Below are positions 15,057-26,475 of a stretch of DNA of 64,000 nt, piece by piece. The notes beneath the pieces were generated by a model. It saw only the letters and a program-made list of their open reading frames with translations. It made no database searches and had not been told where the DNA came from. Source of the stretch: Ramlibacter henchirensis. GTDB lineage: Bacteria; Pseudomonadota; Gammaproteobacteria; Burkholderiales; Burkholderiaceae_C. Each line of letters starts with the position of its first letter. Within the stretch, counting starts at the first letter, position 1. The stretch covers positions 1,426,001 to 1,490,000 of the forward strand of contig NZ_SMLM01000001.1 of the NCBI RefSeq assembly GCF_004682015.1, given 5' to 3'. Made by a program: the position numbers and the translations under genes.

Positions 15057-17062
15057 GCCGCCTGCAGTTGGGGCTCGGCGTCCGGTATCTCGCCCGCTGG
15101 CGTGGAGATGAGGTGGGCCGTCAACTCGGTCAGCTTCGCCTCGAGCTCGTCGACCGACTTCTCGTGGGATTCGATCTCAAGGATGCGGTCGTCCAGACCC
15201 GACGCGGCCTGCTGGATGCGCTCGATCGCCTCCAGGCGCCGGGCGAAGTTGCGGCGGCGCTCGCGCAGCTGCGCATCCAGCTGCGCCGCGGCGGCCTTGT
15301 TCCACAACTCCACTTCGCCAAGCGCGGATTCGTAGACCACACGCAGGCGGGTGGCGAGCGCGCGCACCAGCCGGTCGGCGAACTCGGGTTGCGCCAGGCG
15401 CAGCGCGTTGCCCACGCCCAGATATTGCTGGTGGCTGCGCTCGACCAGGTCCAGGTCCCGCTCGAAGCGCGCCAGGTCCGGCTCCTTGGGCGGCTGCAGC
15501 GAGAAGCCGTATTCGGCATTGAGCTGGCGGAAGGTGCCGGTCAGCATCGACTGGATCTCGCCGCTCGTGGTCTGGGCCTTGCGCAGGCCCTCGCGCAGGC
15601 GGTCGAACGTCAGCGAATACGCGCGCCGCACGCCGAGCTTGATGCCGGGCTGGCGCAGCGCGTGCGTGAGTTGCGCCATCTCCTCCTTCATGGAGGCGGT
15701 GCCCAGCAGAGTGAACACCTCGCGCAGCAGCTTCAGGTGCACCGAGCGCACGGCGTGGATCTTGGCGCCGCTCACGTCGAAGTCACGCTGCTCCTGCTCG
15801 ATGCGCAGGCGCATGTGGCGGATGACGGACGTGTTCTTGCCGCGCAGGCCCTTGAGCTCGAGCATCTGCTCGGCGAGGTCGCGGCGGCGGATGTTCAGCG
15901 CGCGTCCGGCTTCGGACCGCAGTTCGCTCACGGTCGCGGCCACGGCGGAGCGAAGGATCGACTGCCGCTGGCCCAGGACACCGTGGCTGAGCGCGTGCTC
16001 CAGCACCGGCAGCTGGCTGGCGGCCAGCAGTTCCGCATCGTTGTTGACCTTGGCGACCAGCCCCTTCTGGGACGACACCGGGATCACCTGCTCCAGCCGG
16101 ATCCCCAGGATCTCGGCGGACGTTGCGCGCTGGCGGTCGATCTGGGCCTGCACCTGCGAGGGCGTGTTCAGCGAGTCCCACATCGTGTCGATCTTGTTCA
16201 GGACGACGAGACGGGAAGCGGTGTCCTCCCCTTCGGAGATCAGGTGCTCGCGCCAGATCGCCAGGTCGGACTTGGTGACCCCCGTGTCGGCCGCCAGGAT
16301 GAAGACGACCGCATGGGCCTGCGGGATCAGGTTGACCGTGAGCTCGGGCTCCGCGCCGATGGCGTTGAGGCCCGGCGTGTCCAGGATCACCAGCCCCTGC
16401 TTCAGGAGCGGGTGAGCGATGTTGATCAGCGCATGGCGCCAGCGAGGCACTTCGACCTTGCCGTCGGCGCCGACCAGCGGGTTGTCCTCCGGCGTGTCGT
16501 CGTGCCAGAAACCGAGTGCCTTGGCTTCTTCCTTGGTGACGTACGAAACCTCGGAAACCTTCTCGAAGGCCTGGGCCAGCTGCGCGGGGTCGTTGACGTC
16601 GAGGTCGACGCGGGTCCACTTCTCCGGCGCGAGGCGCCACTCCATCAGCGGTTGCGGCTGCAGGCGCGTCTCGATCGGAAGCAGCCGCAGGCACGGCGGC
16701 ACTTCGGCGTCGTAGCCCAGCTCGGTCGGGCACATCGTGGTGCGGCCGGCGCTGGCGGGCATGATCCGCCGCTTGTAGCCGGCGAAGAACACCGCGTTGA
16801 TCAATTCGGACTTGCCGCGCGAGAACTCGGCGACGAAGGCGACCATCACCTTGTCCGAGCGCATCTGGCCTTCCAGGCGGCGCAGGCGCTCCTCGACGGC
16901 GGCGTCGAGCAGCTCGTGGTCCTTCAGCCATTCGGAGAGCAGCTTCAGGCGCAGGGCGAACTCGCGCCGCCACACGCCGTGTTGGTCGAACTGCTCGTTG
17001 AAGGAAGTGCCCACTGAGTCCCCTGTCGGGTTGAATATACCCGGCGACGGCTGAGCCTTCAT
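15053..17062 (-). CDS. Dynamin-family GTPase between mutM and mutY
   Basis: This is a 669-residue large GTPase. The G1 loop is [18 protein letters not shown] near residue 75, with the first Gly of GxxxxGKS replaced. G2 is in [11 protein letters not shown]3 is DTPGLNAIG near residue 235, and G4 is NKID near residue 285. The rest is long helical and coiled-coil stalk. I see no signal peptide or strong membrane segment. Bacterial dynamin-like proteins remodel membranes, and the E. coli relative CrfC links to replication factories. Its ATG overlaps the mutM stop by 4 bp and its stop overlaps the mutY start by 4 bp. A role near oxidative DNA damage repair is inferred from context only. Confidence 0.85.
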   Translation of the reverse strand: MKAQPSPGIFNPTGDSVGTSFNEQFDQHGVWRREFALRLKLLSEWLKDHELLDAAVEERLRRLEGQMRSDKVMVAFVAEFSRGKSELINAVFFAGYKRRIMPASAGRTTMCPTELGYDAEVPPCLRLLPIETRLQPQPLMEWRLAPEKWTRVDLDVNDPAQLAQAFEKVSEVSYVTKEEAKALGFWHDDTPEDNPLVGADGKVEVPRWRHALINIAHPLLKQGLVILDTPGLNAIGAEPELTVNLIPQAHAVVFILAADTGVTKSDLAIWREHLISEGEDTASRLVVLNKIDTMWDSLNTPSQVQAQIDRQRATSAEILGIRLEQVIPVSSQKGLVAKVNNDAELLAASQLPVLEHALSHGVLGQRQSILRSAVAATVSELRSEAGRALNIRRRDLAEQMLELKGLRGKNTSVIRHMRLRIEQEQRDFDVSGAKIHAVRSVHLKLLREVFTLLGTASMKEEMAQLTHALRQPGIKLGVRRAYSLTFDRLREGLRKAQTTSGEIQSMLTGTFRQLNAEYGFSLQPPKEPDLARFERDLDLVERSHQQYLGVGNALRLAQPEFADRLVRALATRLRVVYESALGEVELWNKAAAAQLDAQLRERRRNFARRLEAIERIQQAASGLDDRILEIESHEKSVDELEAKLTELTAHLISTPAGEIPDAEPQLQAA

Positions 17063-17874
17063 GCTTTCTGACACGAGGGGCAGTAAAAAGTCGCTCTTTG
17101 GCCTTGCCGGATGACGCGCACCGTGGTGCCGCACACACGGCATGGCTGTGCGGCCCGCCCATACACCATGGCCTCAAGCTGGAAGTAGCCGGATTCCCCA
17201 TGGGCGTTGGAGAAGTCGCGCAAGGTGCTGCCGCCCTGGGCGACGGCGCGGGCCAGCACGTCGCGGATCGCGGCGTGCAGCTTCAGCGCCCGCGGACGGC
17301 TGATGCGGGCCGCGCTCAGGGTCGGACGGATCCCCGCGAGGAACAGCGCCTCCGATGCGTAGATGTTCCCCACGCCGACCACCACGTCTCCGGCCAGCAG
17401 CACCTGCTTGATCGGCGCCTTGCGGCGGCGCAGCCCGGCGTGGAAGGCCTGCGGATCGAAGCCGTCGTCGAGAGGCTCCACCCCGAGCGCACCCAGCAGC
17501 TTGACGGCGCCGGGCGCCTGCTCCTCTTCCACGTGCACGACGGCGCCGAAGCGGCGCGGGTCGTTGAGCCGCAGCACGCCGCGGCTGGTGACGAGATCGA
17601 AGTGGTCGTGCGTGCCGGGTGGCGGCTGCGACGGCGCGAAACTCAGGCTGCCGGACATGCCCAGGTGCAGCAGAAGCAGTCCGCGATCGAGATCCAGCAG
17701 CAGGTATTTGCCGCGGCGCCGCACCGCCTGCACCTGCCGGCCGACCAGCTCGGCCGGCGCGCAGCCCAGCGGCCAGCGCAGCGGTTTGCCCATGCGCACC
17801 TGTTCGATGTGGGCCCCTGCGATGCGTTCGGCAAAACTCAGGCGGGTGACCTCGACTTCAGGTAATTCGGGCAT
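17059..17874 (-). CDS. mutM: Formamidopyrimidine-DNA glycosylase MutM (Fpg)
   Basis: MutM excises 8-oxoguanine paired with C and also cuts the strand. The 271-residue product begins [14 protein letters not shown], whose Pro after cleavage of Met is the catalytic nucleophile, followed by the catalytic Glu. It has LHLGMSGSL near residue 70, the H2TH region [14 protein letters not shown] near 165, and a C-terminal zinc finger CRVCG...CPSC that ends at the stop. The first gene of a mutM-dynamin-mutY unit, divergent from the TPR gene. Confidence 0.97.
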   Translation of the reverse strand: MPELPEVEVTRLSFAERIAGAHIEQVRMGKPLRWPLGCAPAELVGRQVQAVRRRGKYLLLDLDRGLLLLHLGMSGSLSFAPSQPPPGTHDHFDLVTSRGVLRLNDPRRFGAVVHVEEEQAPGAVKLLGALGVEPLDDGFDPQAFHAGLRRRKAPIKQVLLAGDVVVGVGNIYASEALFLAGIRPTLSAARISRPRALKLHAAIRDVLARAVAQGGSTLRDFSNAHGESGYFQLEAMVYGRAAQPCRVCGTTVRVIRQGQRATFYCPSCQKA

Positions 17875-17900
17875 TGCGGGGCGTGCGAGGGGGCTTGGAT

Positions 17901-17906
17901 TATTAT
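17901..17906 (+). promoter_or_regulatory. Candidate -10 box before the TPR gene
   Basis: TATTAT lies 7 bp before the ATG at 17914, so transcription would begin at that codon and give a leaderless message. No strong -35 is visible. Confidence 0.4.
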
Positions 17907-17913
17907 GGTCCGG

Positions 17914-19653
17914 ATGAACTCCAGCTCCCGACTGGCCGCGGGCGCGCTCCTCTCGCTGGCGCTGGCGCAGGCGGGTCTCGCGCAGACCGAACCACCCGCT
18001 GCGGCCTCCCCTCCTCCGGTAGTCAGCGCCCTCGACGCCGAGCTCTTCTACCAGCTGCTCCTGGGCGAGTTGAACGCGCGCGGCGAGGAATCGGCCGCCG
18101 GCTACTCGCTGGTGCTCGATGCGGCCCGCAAGACGAACGATCCGTCGCTCTACCAGCGCGCAGTGGAGATCGCTTTCCAGAACCGTGCGGGCGATGCCGC
18201 ACTGCAGGCGGCACGCGCATGGAAGCAGGCGCAACCCCAGTCGCGCGACGCCAACCGCTATGTGCTGCAGATCCTGCTGGCGCTGAACCAGGTCGCCGAG
18301 AGCAGCGAGCCGCTGCGGACGGAACTGGCGCTCGCCGAACCGAGCGAGCGCGCCGCCGCCTTGAGCGCGATCCCCCGCCTGTACGCTCGCGTGAGCGACA
18401 AGAAGCAGGCCGTGGCCGTGGTGGAACAGGCATTGGCGGACATGCTGACCAACCCGGCGACCTCCGCAGCCGCCTGGTCGAGCGTCGGCCGCATGCGGCT
18501 GGCCGCGGGCGACACCCCCGGCGCGCTGGAAGCGGCCCGTCGCGGCCAGGCGGCGAATCCGCAGTCGGAAGCACCCGCCCTGCTGGCGCTCGAACTGATG
18601 GACCCGCGCGTGCCGCAGGCCGAGCCGATCGTGCGCACGTACCTCGACGGCAAGGGCCTTCCGGAAATCCGCATGGGCTACGCGCGAGCGCTGATCGATG
18701 CGAGCCGCTATTCCGAAGCCGCCCGGCAGCTGCAGCTGGTCACGACCGAGAAGCCCGACCTGGCCGAGGCCTGGCTCGCGCTTGGCACGTTGCAGGTGCA
18801 GGAGAACCAGCTGGCGCCGGCCGAAACCACGCTCAAGCGCTACGTCGAACTGGCGCAGTCGCAGCGAAGCGGCCAGGAGCGCAGCCGCGGGCTTGCGCAG
18901 GCCTACCTCTCGCTTGCACAGATCGCCGAAAAGCGACGCGATTTCGCCGGTGCCAACGCCTGGCTCGACCGCATCGACAGCTCGCAGGACCTGATCGCCA
19001 CGCAGAACCGCCGGGCGTCCATCCTGGCCCGGCAGGGCAAGCTGGACGAAGCGCGCAAGCTGATCCGCTCGCTGCCGGAGCGATCGCCCGCCGATGCGAA
19101 GGTGAAGGTCACGGCCGAGGTCCAGCTGTTGCGCGACCAGAAGCAGTACAAGGCCGCCTTCGACCTGCTCTCGCAAGCGGCCGCCAAGGACCCGCGGGAC
19201 GTCGACCTGCTGTACGACCAGGCCATGATGGCCGAGAAGCTGAACAACGTGGGCGAGATGGAGCGTCTGCTTCGCCAGGTCATCGCCGCCAAACCGGACT
19301 ACCACCACGCGTACAACGCGCTGGGTTACTCGCTCGCCGAGCGCAATCTGCGCCTGACGGAAGCCAGGCAATTGATCCAGAAAGCGCTGGAGTTCGCACC
19401 GGGCGATCCCTACATCAGCGACAGCCTCGGCTGGGTCGAGTTCCGCTTGGGCAACCGCAGCGAGGCGCTGCGCATCCTGGAGACCGCGTTCAAGGCCAGG
19501 CCCGATGCCGAAATCGCCGCGCACCTCGGCGAAGTGCTCTGGACCGTCGGCGAACGTGACAAGGCGCAGGCGATCTGGCGCGAAGGCCTGATGCTCAACG
19601 CCGAGAACGAGACGCTCCAGGAGACTCTCAAGCGCCTGCGCGTCAAGCCATGA
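17914..19653 (+). CDS. Tetratricopeptide repeat protein, exported
   Basis: From the ATG at 17914 the product is 579 residues; an ATG three codons earlier (17905) is possible. It starts with a signal peptide ([20 protein letters not shown]) followed by an Ala/Pro-rich stretch. The remainder is TPR helices, for example [40 protein letters not shown] and [20 protein letters not shown]. The last repeats contain the [12 protein letters not shown] pattern common in proteins encoded beside lolB. It overlaps lolB as ATGA. An outer-membrane biogenesis or lipoprotein-related scaffold role is a guess from position. Confidence 0.85.
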   Translation: MNSSSRLAAGALLSLALAQAGLAQTEPPAAASPPPVVSALDAELFYQLLLGELNARGEESAAGYSLVLDAARKTNDPSLYQRAVEIAFQNRAGDAALQAARAWKQAQPQSRDANRYVLQILLALNQVAESSEPLRTELALAEPSERAAALSAIPRLYARVSDKKQAVAVVEQALADMLTNPATSAAAWSSVGRMRLAAGDTPGALEAARRGQAANPQSEAPALLALELMDPRVPQAEPIVRTYLDGKGLPEIRMGYARALIDASRYSEAARQLQLVTTEKPDLAEAWLALGTLQVQENQLAPAETTLKRYVELAQSQRSGQERSRGLAQAYLSLAQIAEKRRDFAGANAWLDRIDSSQDLIATQNRRASILARQGKLDEARKLIRSLPERSPADAKVKVTAEVQLLRDQKQYKAAFDLLSQAAAKDPRDVDLLYDQAMMAEKLNNVGEMERLLRQVIAAKPDYHHAYNALGYSLAERNLRLTEARQLIQKALEFAPGDPYISDSLGWVEFRLGNRSEALRILETAFKARPDAEIAAHLGEVLWTVGERDKAQAIWREGLMLNAENETLQETLKRLRVKP

Positions 19654-20141
19654 TCGCGGCGCGCGCCGGCGCGGCGTGCGTGGCATTGCTGCTGGCAGCG
19701 TGTGCGCAGCTGCCCCGCTCACCGGTTGTCGATGCCGCCTCGGGCGAGGTCCGCTCGGGGCGACTGGCGTTGTCCGTGCAGGACCAGCCGAGCCAGTCCT
19801 TCTCCGCCGGCTTCGAGCTGCGCGGCCGTCCGCAGGCCGGGCAGCTGACGTTGCTCAATCCGCTGGGCGGCACGCTCGCGTTGCTCCAGTGGCAGCCCGG
19901 CACTGCGGTGCTGCAGACACCGGGACAGCCGCCGCAGCAGTTCGCCTCGATCGAGGAGATGGTCGAGAAGGCGGCCGGCGCGGCCATTCCGGTTGCTGCG
20001 CTGTTTGATTGGCTCGAAGGCGTGAACACGCCGGTCCCCGGTTGGCAAGCGGACCTGTCGCAGCTCGCCGAGGGCCGACTGCGCGCGCAGCGCCATGAGC
20101 CGCCGCCGCAAGCCGACCTGCGCGTGGTGCTGGACCGCTGA
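19650..20141 (+). CDS. lolB: Outer-membrane lipoprotein LolB
   Basis: LolB takes lipoproteins from the periplasmic carrier LolA and inserts them in the outer membrane. The 163-residue product has a lipoprotein signal peptide ending in LLLAAC, so the mature protein begins at Cys 18. It continues with the beta-strand pattern [19 protein letters not shown] and the [10 protein letters not shown] region typical of beta/gamma LolB. It is short, near the lower end of the family. It overlaps the TPR gene by 4 bp and is followed after 4 bp by ispE, as in many betaproteobacteria. Confidence 0.87.
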   Translation: MIAARAGAACVALLLAACAQLPRSPVVDAASGEVRSGRLALSVQDQPSQSFSAGFELRGRPQAGQLTLLNPLGGTLALLQWQPGTAVLQTPGQPPQQFASIEEMVEKAAGAAIPVAALFDWLEGVNTPVPGWQADLSQLAEGRLRAQRHEPPPQADLRVVLDR

Positions 20142-20145
20142 TCGC

Positions 20146-21012
20146 ATGCGAGCCCTTTACGACGTGCCGGCGCCGGCCAAGATCAACCTGTTCCTGCACG
20201 TCACCGGCCGGCGCGCCGACGGCTACCACCTGCTGCAGTCGGTGTTCATGCTGCTGGACTGGCAGGACACGCTGCATTTCGAACTCCGGCCGGCCGGCAC
20301 GCTCAGCCGCGATGACGTGGGCGAAGCAGTCCCCGCTGACGATCTCGTGCTTCGCGCCGCACGTGCGCTTCAGACGGCTGCCGGCGCGCGCGACGGCGCC
20401 CACATGACGCTCGACAAGCGCCTGCCGGTGCAGGCGGGCATGGGCGGCGGGTCTTCCGACGCGGCCTCGACGTTGCTGGCGCTGAACCGCTTGTGGCGAA
20501 CGGGCCTGTCGCTCGCGCAGCTCGAGCAGCTCGGCCTCGCGCTGGGCGCGGACGTTCCGTTCTTCCTGCGCGGACGCAACGCGTGGGTCGAGGGCATCGG
20601 CGAGCAGATCACGCCGGTGGACGTGCCGCGCGGCCGCTTCGTGGTCGTCAAGCCGCCGCAGGGACTGGACACGGCATCCATCTTCCGTGATGCGGCGCTG
20701 CGCCGCGACAGCGCCGCTGCTATAATCTCGGGCTTTGCTGCAAACCCGCTGCGGTTCGGCCGAAACGACCTGCAGCCCGTGGCCCAGCGGCTTTGCCCTC
20801 AGGTGGGCGAGGCGCTGGATTGGCTGGCCCGGCAGGGCCTGCCGGGCAGGATGACGGGGTCGGGCAGTGCGGTGTTCGCGCCGCTGGCCCCCGGGCAGTC
20901 GCCCGCCGCGGCGCCGCCGTCCTGGCACGGTTGGCAAGTGCGGGAGTGCAGCAATCTGGAAGTCCATCCGCTGGCGGGCTGGGCTTCCCGCGACGATTCG
21001 GTGGGCCGCTGA
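20146..21012 (+). CDS. ispE: 4-(cytidine-5'-diphospho)-2-C-methyl-D-erythritol kinase
   Basis: IspE is the fourth enzyme of the MEP isoprenoid pathway, a GHMP kinase. The 288-residue product starts MRALYDVPAPAKINLFLHV, with the substrate-binding PAPAKINL. It has the ATP loop LPVQAGMGGGSSDAASTLLAL near residue 90 and GLPGRMTGSGSAVFAPL near residue 235. The ATG at 20146 is the standard start. Codons GCT ATA ATC within it create a TATAAT at 20721-20726. The order lolB-ispE-tRNA-prs is conserved in proteobacteria. Confidence 0.96.
   Translation: MRALYDVPAPAKINLFLHVTGRRADGYHLLQSVFMLLDWQDTLHFELRPAGTLSRDDVGEAVPADDLVLRAARALQTAAGARDGAHMTLDKRLPVQAGMGGGSSDAASTLLALNRLWRTGLSLAQLEQLGLALGADVPFFLRGRNAWVEGIGEQITPVDVPRGRFVVVKPPQGLDTASIFRDAALRRDSAAAIISGFAANPLRFGRNDLQPVAQRLCPQVGEALDWLARQGLPGRMTGSGSAVFAPLAPGQSPAAAPPSWHGWQVRECSNLEVHPLAGWASRDDSVGR
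20721..20726 (+). promoter_or_regulatory. Candidate -10 box inside ispE for tRNA-Gln and prs
   Basis: A perfect TATAAT formed by GCT ATA ATC (Ala-Ile-Ile) lies about 310 bp upstream of tRNA-Gln and 490 bp upstream of prs. In E. coli the prs promoter is likewise inside the preceding ispE gene with a long leader. No clear -35. Confidence 0.4.
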
Positions 21013-21032
21013 TTGCAGCGGTCGACCCGTGT

Positions 21033-21109
21033 AGGGGAGTCGCCAAGTTGGTTAAGGCACCGGATTTTGATTCCGGCATGCGAGGGTTCGAGTCCTTCCT
21101 CCCCTGCCA
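21033..21109 (+). tRNA. tRNA-Gln (anticodon UUG)
   Basis: A 77-nt cloverleaf with encoded CCA. Acceptor AGGGGAG pairs with CTCCCCT; discriminator G. The anticodon arm is CCGGA-TTTTGAT-TCCGG, giving TTG, and the T-arm contains GAGGGTTCGAGTCC. It sits between ispE and prs on the same strand, so it is probably cut out of a common transcript by RNase P and 3' processing. Confidence 0.97.
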
Positions 21110-21212
21110 AACCCATTCGGGGTCAGATCACTTTTGGTGGCGGCGGGCCGTGGCGGTCCGCGCCGGTTGACGAGAAAACTTGGTGTCTGACGACCCGCAC
21201 ACTGGTCCGCAC

Positions 21213-22190
21213 ATGCAGGCTCTCCCGAATCCCGACTTCATGGTGTTCACCGGCAACGCCAATCCCGGCCTCGCGGCCGAGATCGCGGAGCACCTGGGGA
21301 TCTCGCTCGGGGCGGCCAGCGTCGGCCGCTTCTCGGACGGCGAAGTGACCGTCGAGATCAACACCAACGTGCGCGCGCGCGACGTGTTCGTGGTGCAGTC
21401 CACCTGCGCCCCGACCAACGAGAACCTGATGGAGCTGCTGATCATGGTCGATGCGCTCAAGCGCGCGTCGGCCGAGCGGATCAGCGCCGTGATCCCCTAT
21501 TTCGGCTACGCCCGCCAGGACCGCCGCCCGCGCAGCTCTCGCGTGCCGATCTCGGCGAAGGTAGTCGCCAACCTGCTGCAGACGGTCGGCGTGTCTCGCG
21601 TGCTCACGATGGACCTGCACGCCGACCAGATCCAGGGCTTCTTCGACATCCCGGTCGACAACATCTACGCGTCGCCCGTGCTCCTGCACGACGTGCGTTC
21701 GAAGAACTACGAGAACCTGATCGTCGTTTCGCCCGACGTCGGCGGCGTGGTGCGCGCCCGCGCGCTGGCCAAGCAGCTCGGGACGGACCTGGCCATCATC
21801 GACAAGCGCCGTCCTCGCGCCAATGTCAGCGAGGTCATGCACGTCATCGGTGAGATCGAGGGCCGCAACTGCGTGATCATGGACGACATGATCGACACCG
21901 CAGGCACGCTGGTGAAGGCGGCCGAGGTGCTCAAGGAGCGCGGCGCCAAGAAGGTCTACGCGTACTGCACGCACGCCATCTTCTCGGGCCCCGCCATCGA
22001 GCGCATAGCCAAGGGCTCGGCGCTCGATGAAGTGGTCGTGACCAACACGATTCCGCTGTCGGAAGCCGCACGCGGCTGCAGCAAGATCCAACAGCTCACC
22101 GTGGCGCCGCTGATCGCCGAGACGATCCAGCGAATCGCCAAAGGCGAGTCGGTGATGAGTTTGTTCTCGGAACAGGAAAACCTGTTCTGA
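21213..22190 (+). CDS. prs: Ribose-phosphate pyrophosphokinase
   Basis: Makes PRPP from ribose-5-phosphate and ATP for nucleotide, His, Trp and NAD synthesis. From the ATG at 21213 the 325-residue product begins [20 protein letters not shown]. It has the flexible loop [20 protein letters not shown] near residue 95, the [17 protein letters not shown] metal site near 135, and the PRPP loop [19 protein letters not shown] near 223. An upstream in-frame TTG at 21180 has a weak GAG upstream but no family support. It reads on into rplY after 82 bp. Confidence 0.96.
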   Translation: MQALPNPDFMVFTGNANPGLAAEIAEHLGISLGAASVGRFSDGEVTVEINTNVRARDVFVVQSTCAPTNENLMELLIMVDALKRASAERISAVIPYFGYARQDRRPRSSRVPISAKVVANLLQTVGVSRVLTMDLHADQIQGFFDIPVDNIYASPVLLHDVRSKNYENLIVVSPDVGGVVRARALAKQLGTDLAIIDKRRPRANVSEVMHVIGEIEGRNCVIMDDMIDTAGTLVKAAEVLKERGAKKVYAYCTHAIFSGPAIERIAKGSALDEVVVTNTIPLSEAARGCSKIQQLTVAPLIAETIQRIAKGESVMSLFSEQENLF

Positions 22191-22272
22191 GACATCGACG
22201 GGGCGGCATGGGGCCGGCCCGCGCAACCCGGAGCCACACTGGTCGCGGTGGGCTTCGCTTTCGGAGAGAGTC

Positions 22273-22983
22273 ATGAAATTCGTCGCTTTCGAGCGCCAGA
22301 AGCAGGGTACGGGTGCGAGCCGCCGTCTGCGCAACACGGGCAAGACGCCCGGCATCGTGTATGGCGGGCAAGGCCAGCCGCAGCTGATCGAGCTGGACCA
22401 CAACGCGCTGTGGCACGCCCTCAAGAAGGAAGCGTTCCACTCCACCATCCTGGAGATGGAACTCCAGGGCCAGACCAGCAAGGTTCTGCTGCGCGACGTG
22501 CAGATGCACCCGTTCAAGCAGCTGGTCCAGCACATCGACTTCCAGCGTGTTGACGCCCGCACCAAGCTGCACATGAAGGTGCCGGTGCACTACGTGAAGG
22601 CCGAGGAATCGCAGGCGGTCAAGTTCGAGAACTGCGTGGTCAACCCGGTGCTCACCGAACTGGACATCTCCTGCTTCCCGGGCGACCTGCCCGAGTTCAT
22701 CGAAGTCGACCTGTCCGGCCTGAAGAAAGGCATGACGCTGCACCTGAGCGACATCACCCTGCCCAAGGGCGTGACCGCCGTGGCCAGCGGCAAGAAGGAC
22801 CCGGTGATGGTCTCGCTCGCGCTGACCGTGGCCGAGGAAACGCCCGAGGCCGAAGCCGGCGCCGCTCCGGCTGCCGAAGCGGCGCCCGCTGCTCCGGCCA
22901 AGGCCGCCAAGGCCGACGCCAAGGGTGGCGATGCCAAGGCCGCCCCGGCCAAGGCGCCCGCCAAGGCCCCCGCGAAGAAGTAA
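22273..22983 (+). CDS. rplY: 50S ribosomal protein L25 (long, Ctc type)
   Basis: L25 binds 5S rRNA. This is the long form of 236 residues: the L25 domain ([30 protein letters not shown]) covers about 1-95 and the TL5-like beta domain about 96-190. The tail from about 195 is a low-complexity Ala/Lys/Pro region ([12 protein letters not shown] at the end), much richer in Ala than the core. GGAGAG precedes the ATG. A terminator follows at 23004-23027, so the prs-rplY unit probably ends here. Confidence 0.96.
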   Translation: MKFVAFERQKQGTGASRRLRNTGKTPGIVYGGQGQPQLIELDHNALWHALKKEAFHSTILEMELQGQTSKVLLRDVQMHPFKQLVQHIDFQRVDARTKLHMKVPVHYVKAEESQAVKFENCVVNPVLTELDISCFPGDLPEFIEVDLSGLKKGMTLHLSDITLPKGVTAVASGKKDPVMVSLALTVAEETPEAEAGAAPAAEAAPAAPAKAAKADAKGGDAKAAPAKAPAKAPAKK

Positions 22984-23003
22984 GCCCCTTCACCTGAAGG
23001 AAG

Positions 23004-23027
23004 AAGGCCCGCTCCGGCGGGCCTTTT
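23004..23027 (+). terminator. Rho-independent terminator after rplY
   Basis: AAGGCCCGC (23004-23012), loop TCCG, GCGGGCCTT (23017-23025), with T to 23027. Confidence 0.88.
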
Positions 23028-23067
23028 CATTGGCGAAACCAGCGTTGTTTCGCCTTACCATCAACTC

Positions 23068-23679
23068 ATGATCAAGCTGTTCGTCGGCCTGGGCAATCCG
23101 GGCACGGAGTACGAGGGAACCCGCCACAACGCGGGCTTCTGGTGGGTGGACGCGCTCGCGCGCGACCTCAAGCTCCAGCTCACGATGGACAAGGGCTACC
23201 ACGGCCTCATTGCGCGCGGCAACGTGCACGGCCGGCCGGTCTGGCTGCTGGAGCCGCAGACCTTCATGAACGTTTCGGGCAAGTCGGTCGCGGCGCTGGC
23301 CCGCTTCTTCAAGATCGCGCCGCAGGAGATCCTGGTGGTCCACGACGAGCTCGACGTCGCGCCCGGCCAGGCCAAGCTCAAGCTCGGCGGCAGCCACGCC
23401 GGCCACAACGGCCTGCGCGACATCCATGCGCAGCTGGGCACCGGCGACTACTGGCGCCTGCGCCTGGGCATCGGCCATCCCGGCGTGAAGGCGGAGGTCG
23501 TCGACTGGGTGCTGCGCAAGCCCTCGCCCGAACAGCGCGAAGCCATCCACGAATGCGTGGATCGCACGCTCAAGGCCGTGCCCGCGATGCTCGCCGGCGA
23601 GATGGACAAGGCGACGCTGATCGTCCATACCAGCAAGCCGCCGCGGCCCAAGCCGCCGCGTCCGCCCGAAGCAGGCTGA
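23068..23679 (+). CDS. pth: Peptidyl-tRNA hydrolase
   Basis: Pth recycles peptidyl-tRNA that has dropped off ribosomes. The 203-residue product begins [20 protein letters not shown]. It has the catalytic His in TRHNAGF near residue 22, [12 protein letters not shown] near residue 70 with the key Asn, the Asp of VVHDELDV near residue 95, and [12 protein letters not shown] with Asn near 116. The C-terminus has a basic, Pro-rich tail ([13 protein letters not shown]). It follows the rplY terminator, so it probably has its own promoter. Confidence 0.96.
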   Translation: MIKLFVGLGNPGTEYEGTRHNAGFWWVDALARDLKLQLTMDKGYHGLIARGNVHGRPVWLLEPQTFMNVSGKSVAALARFFKIAPQEILVVHDELDVAPGQAKLKLGGSHAGHNGLRDIHAQLGTGDYWRLRLGIGHPGVKAEVVDWVLRKPSPEQREAIHECVDRTLKAVPAMLAGEMDKATLIVHTSKPPRPKPPRPPEAG

Positions 23680-23716
23680 CCAAGACCTGCGGGCGCCAAC
23701 CAGGGAGGAGCCCGTC

Positions 23717-25504
<1,788 letters not shown>

Positions 25505-25586
25505 GCGCCGACGGGCCGCCCCTAGGCGCGAAGGCCCCCTCGGGGGGCAGCGCAGCCGCATGCGCGGCAAGCGTGGGGGCGCTGAT
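25505..25586. repeat. GC-rich repeat element between the two permease genes
   Basis: The 82-bp spacer between the permeases holds CGAAGGCCCCCTCGGGGGGC (25529-25548) and GCGTGGGGGCGC, with CCCCC-TC-GGGGG able to fold. This pattern recurs between genes in Comamonadaceae as I remember it. ATGAGCGCCG occurs at both ends (25501 and 25587), so the start region of the second permease seems duplicated around the insertion. It also interrupts the tight spacing of the rest of the operon. Confidence 0.5.
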
Positions 25587-26462
25587 ATGAGCGCCGTACC
25601 CCTGCCGGCCGCGCCGCTCGCCGCGGTGCCGGGCTTCTGGAGGCGCGCGCTGCGGCACCGCAGCTTCGTGCTGGGCGGGGTGCTCACGCTGCTTCTTGCA
25701 GCGGCCGCCGCGCTGTCTTTTGTGTGGACGCCCTACAACCCGTACGACATCGACATGTCGGCCCGTCTCGTGCCGCCGGGCGGCGCTTACTTGCTGGGCA
25801 CGGACCCATACGGGCGCGACGTGGTGTCGCTGCTTCTGGTGGGGGCGCGCGCCTCGATCGCGGTCGGGTTCATCGCGGTGGGAATCGGCCTCGTGGTCGG
25901 CACGGCTTTCGGACTGCTCGCATCTGCGCGGCGCGGCTGGGTCGAGGAAGTGATCATGCGCGTGGCCGACTTCGGTTTCGCGTTCCCGGCGATCCTCTCG
26001 GCCATCATGCTGACGGCGGTGTTCGGGCCGGGCATGGTCAACGCCATCATCGCGATCGGCATCTACAACATCCCGACGTTTGCGCGCATCACGCGGGCAT
26101 CGGCCAACGCCATCTGGTCGCGGGAATTCGTGCTGGCCGCGCGAGCCTGCGGCAAGGGCGCGTTCAGCATCACGATGGAGCACGTGCTGCCCAACATCGC
26201 CTCCGTGCTGATCGTGCAGGCCACCATCCGCTTCGCCATCGCCATCCTGGCCGAGGCGGCGCTTTCCTATCTTGGACTGGGCACGCAGCCGCCCCAGCCT
26301 TCCTGGGGCCGCATGCTGAGCGAAGCGCAGACGCTGATGTTCCAGGCGCCGCAACTGGCGGTGTTCCCCGGCGTGGCGATCGCACTCGCGGTCCTCGGCC
26401 TCAACCTGCTGGGCGACGGACTGCGCGACCTGTTCGATCCGCGGCTCGCTCGCAAGCGCTGA
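25587..26462 (+). CDS. ABC transporter permease, DppC/OppC type
   Basis: The 291-residue second permease has an N-terminal segment typical of DppC (FWRRALRHRSFVLGGVLTLL). The DPYGRDVVSLLLVGARAS motif follows near residue 75 and the EAA loop REFVLAARACGKGAFS is near residue 180. It ends NLLGDGLRDLFDPRL, the usual DppC terminus. The start is ATG at 25587 just after the repeat; the in-frame upstream codons come from the repeat and are excluded. The two permeases form the membrane channel. Confidence 0.92.
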   Translation: MSAVPLPAAPLAAVPGFWRRALRHRSFVLGGVLTLLLAAAAALSFVWTPYNPYDIDMSARLVPPGGAYLLGTDPYGRDVVSLLLVGARASIAVGFIAVGIGLVVGTAFGLLASARRGWVEEVIMRVADFGFAFPAILSAIMLTAVFGPGMVNAIIAIGIYNIPTFARITRASANAIWSREFVLAARACGKGAFSITMEHVLPNIASVLIVQATIRFAIAILAEAALSYLGLGTQPPQPSWGRMLSEAQTLMFQAPQLAVFPGVAIALAVLGLNLLGDGLRDLFDPRLARKR

Positions 26463-26475
26463 AGAAGACGAGACG

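Noticed and set aside
15068..17017. A 649-codon open frame antisense to the dynamin-like gene
   Set aside because: The minus-strand GTPase motifs are intact; the plus-strand translation has no motif and shadow-like composition.
17875..19722. Upstream extension of mutM to a protein of 887 residues
   Set aside because: MutM must begin MPELPEV because Pro2 is the nucleophile. The extension is antisense to the TPR gene.
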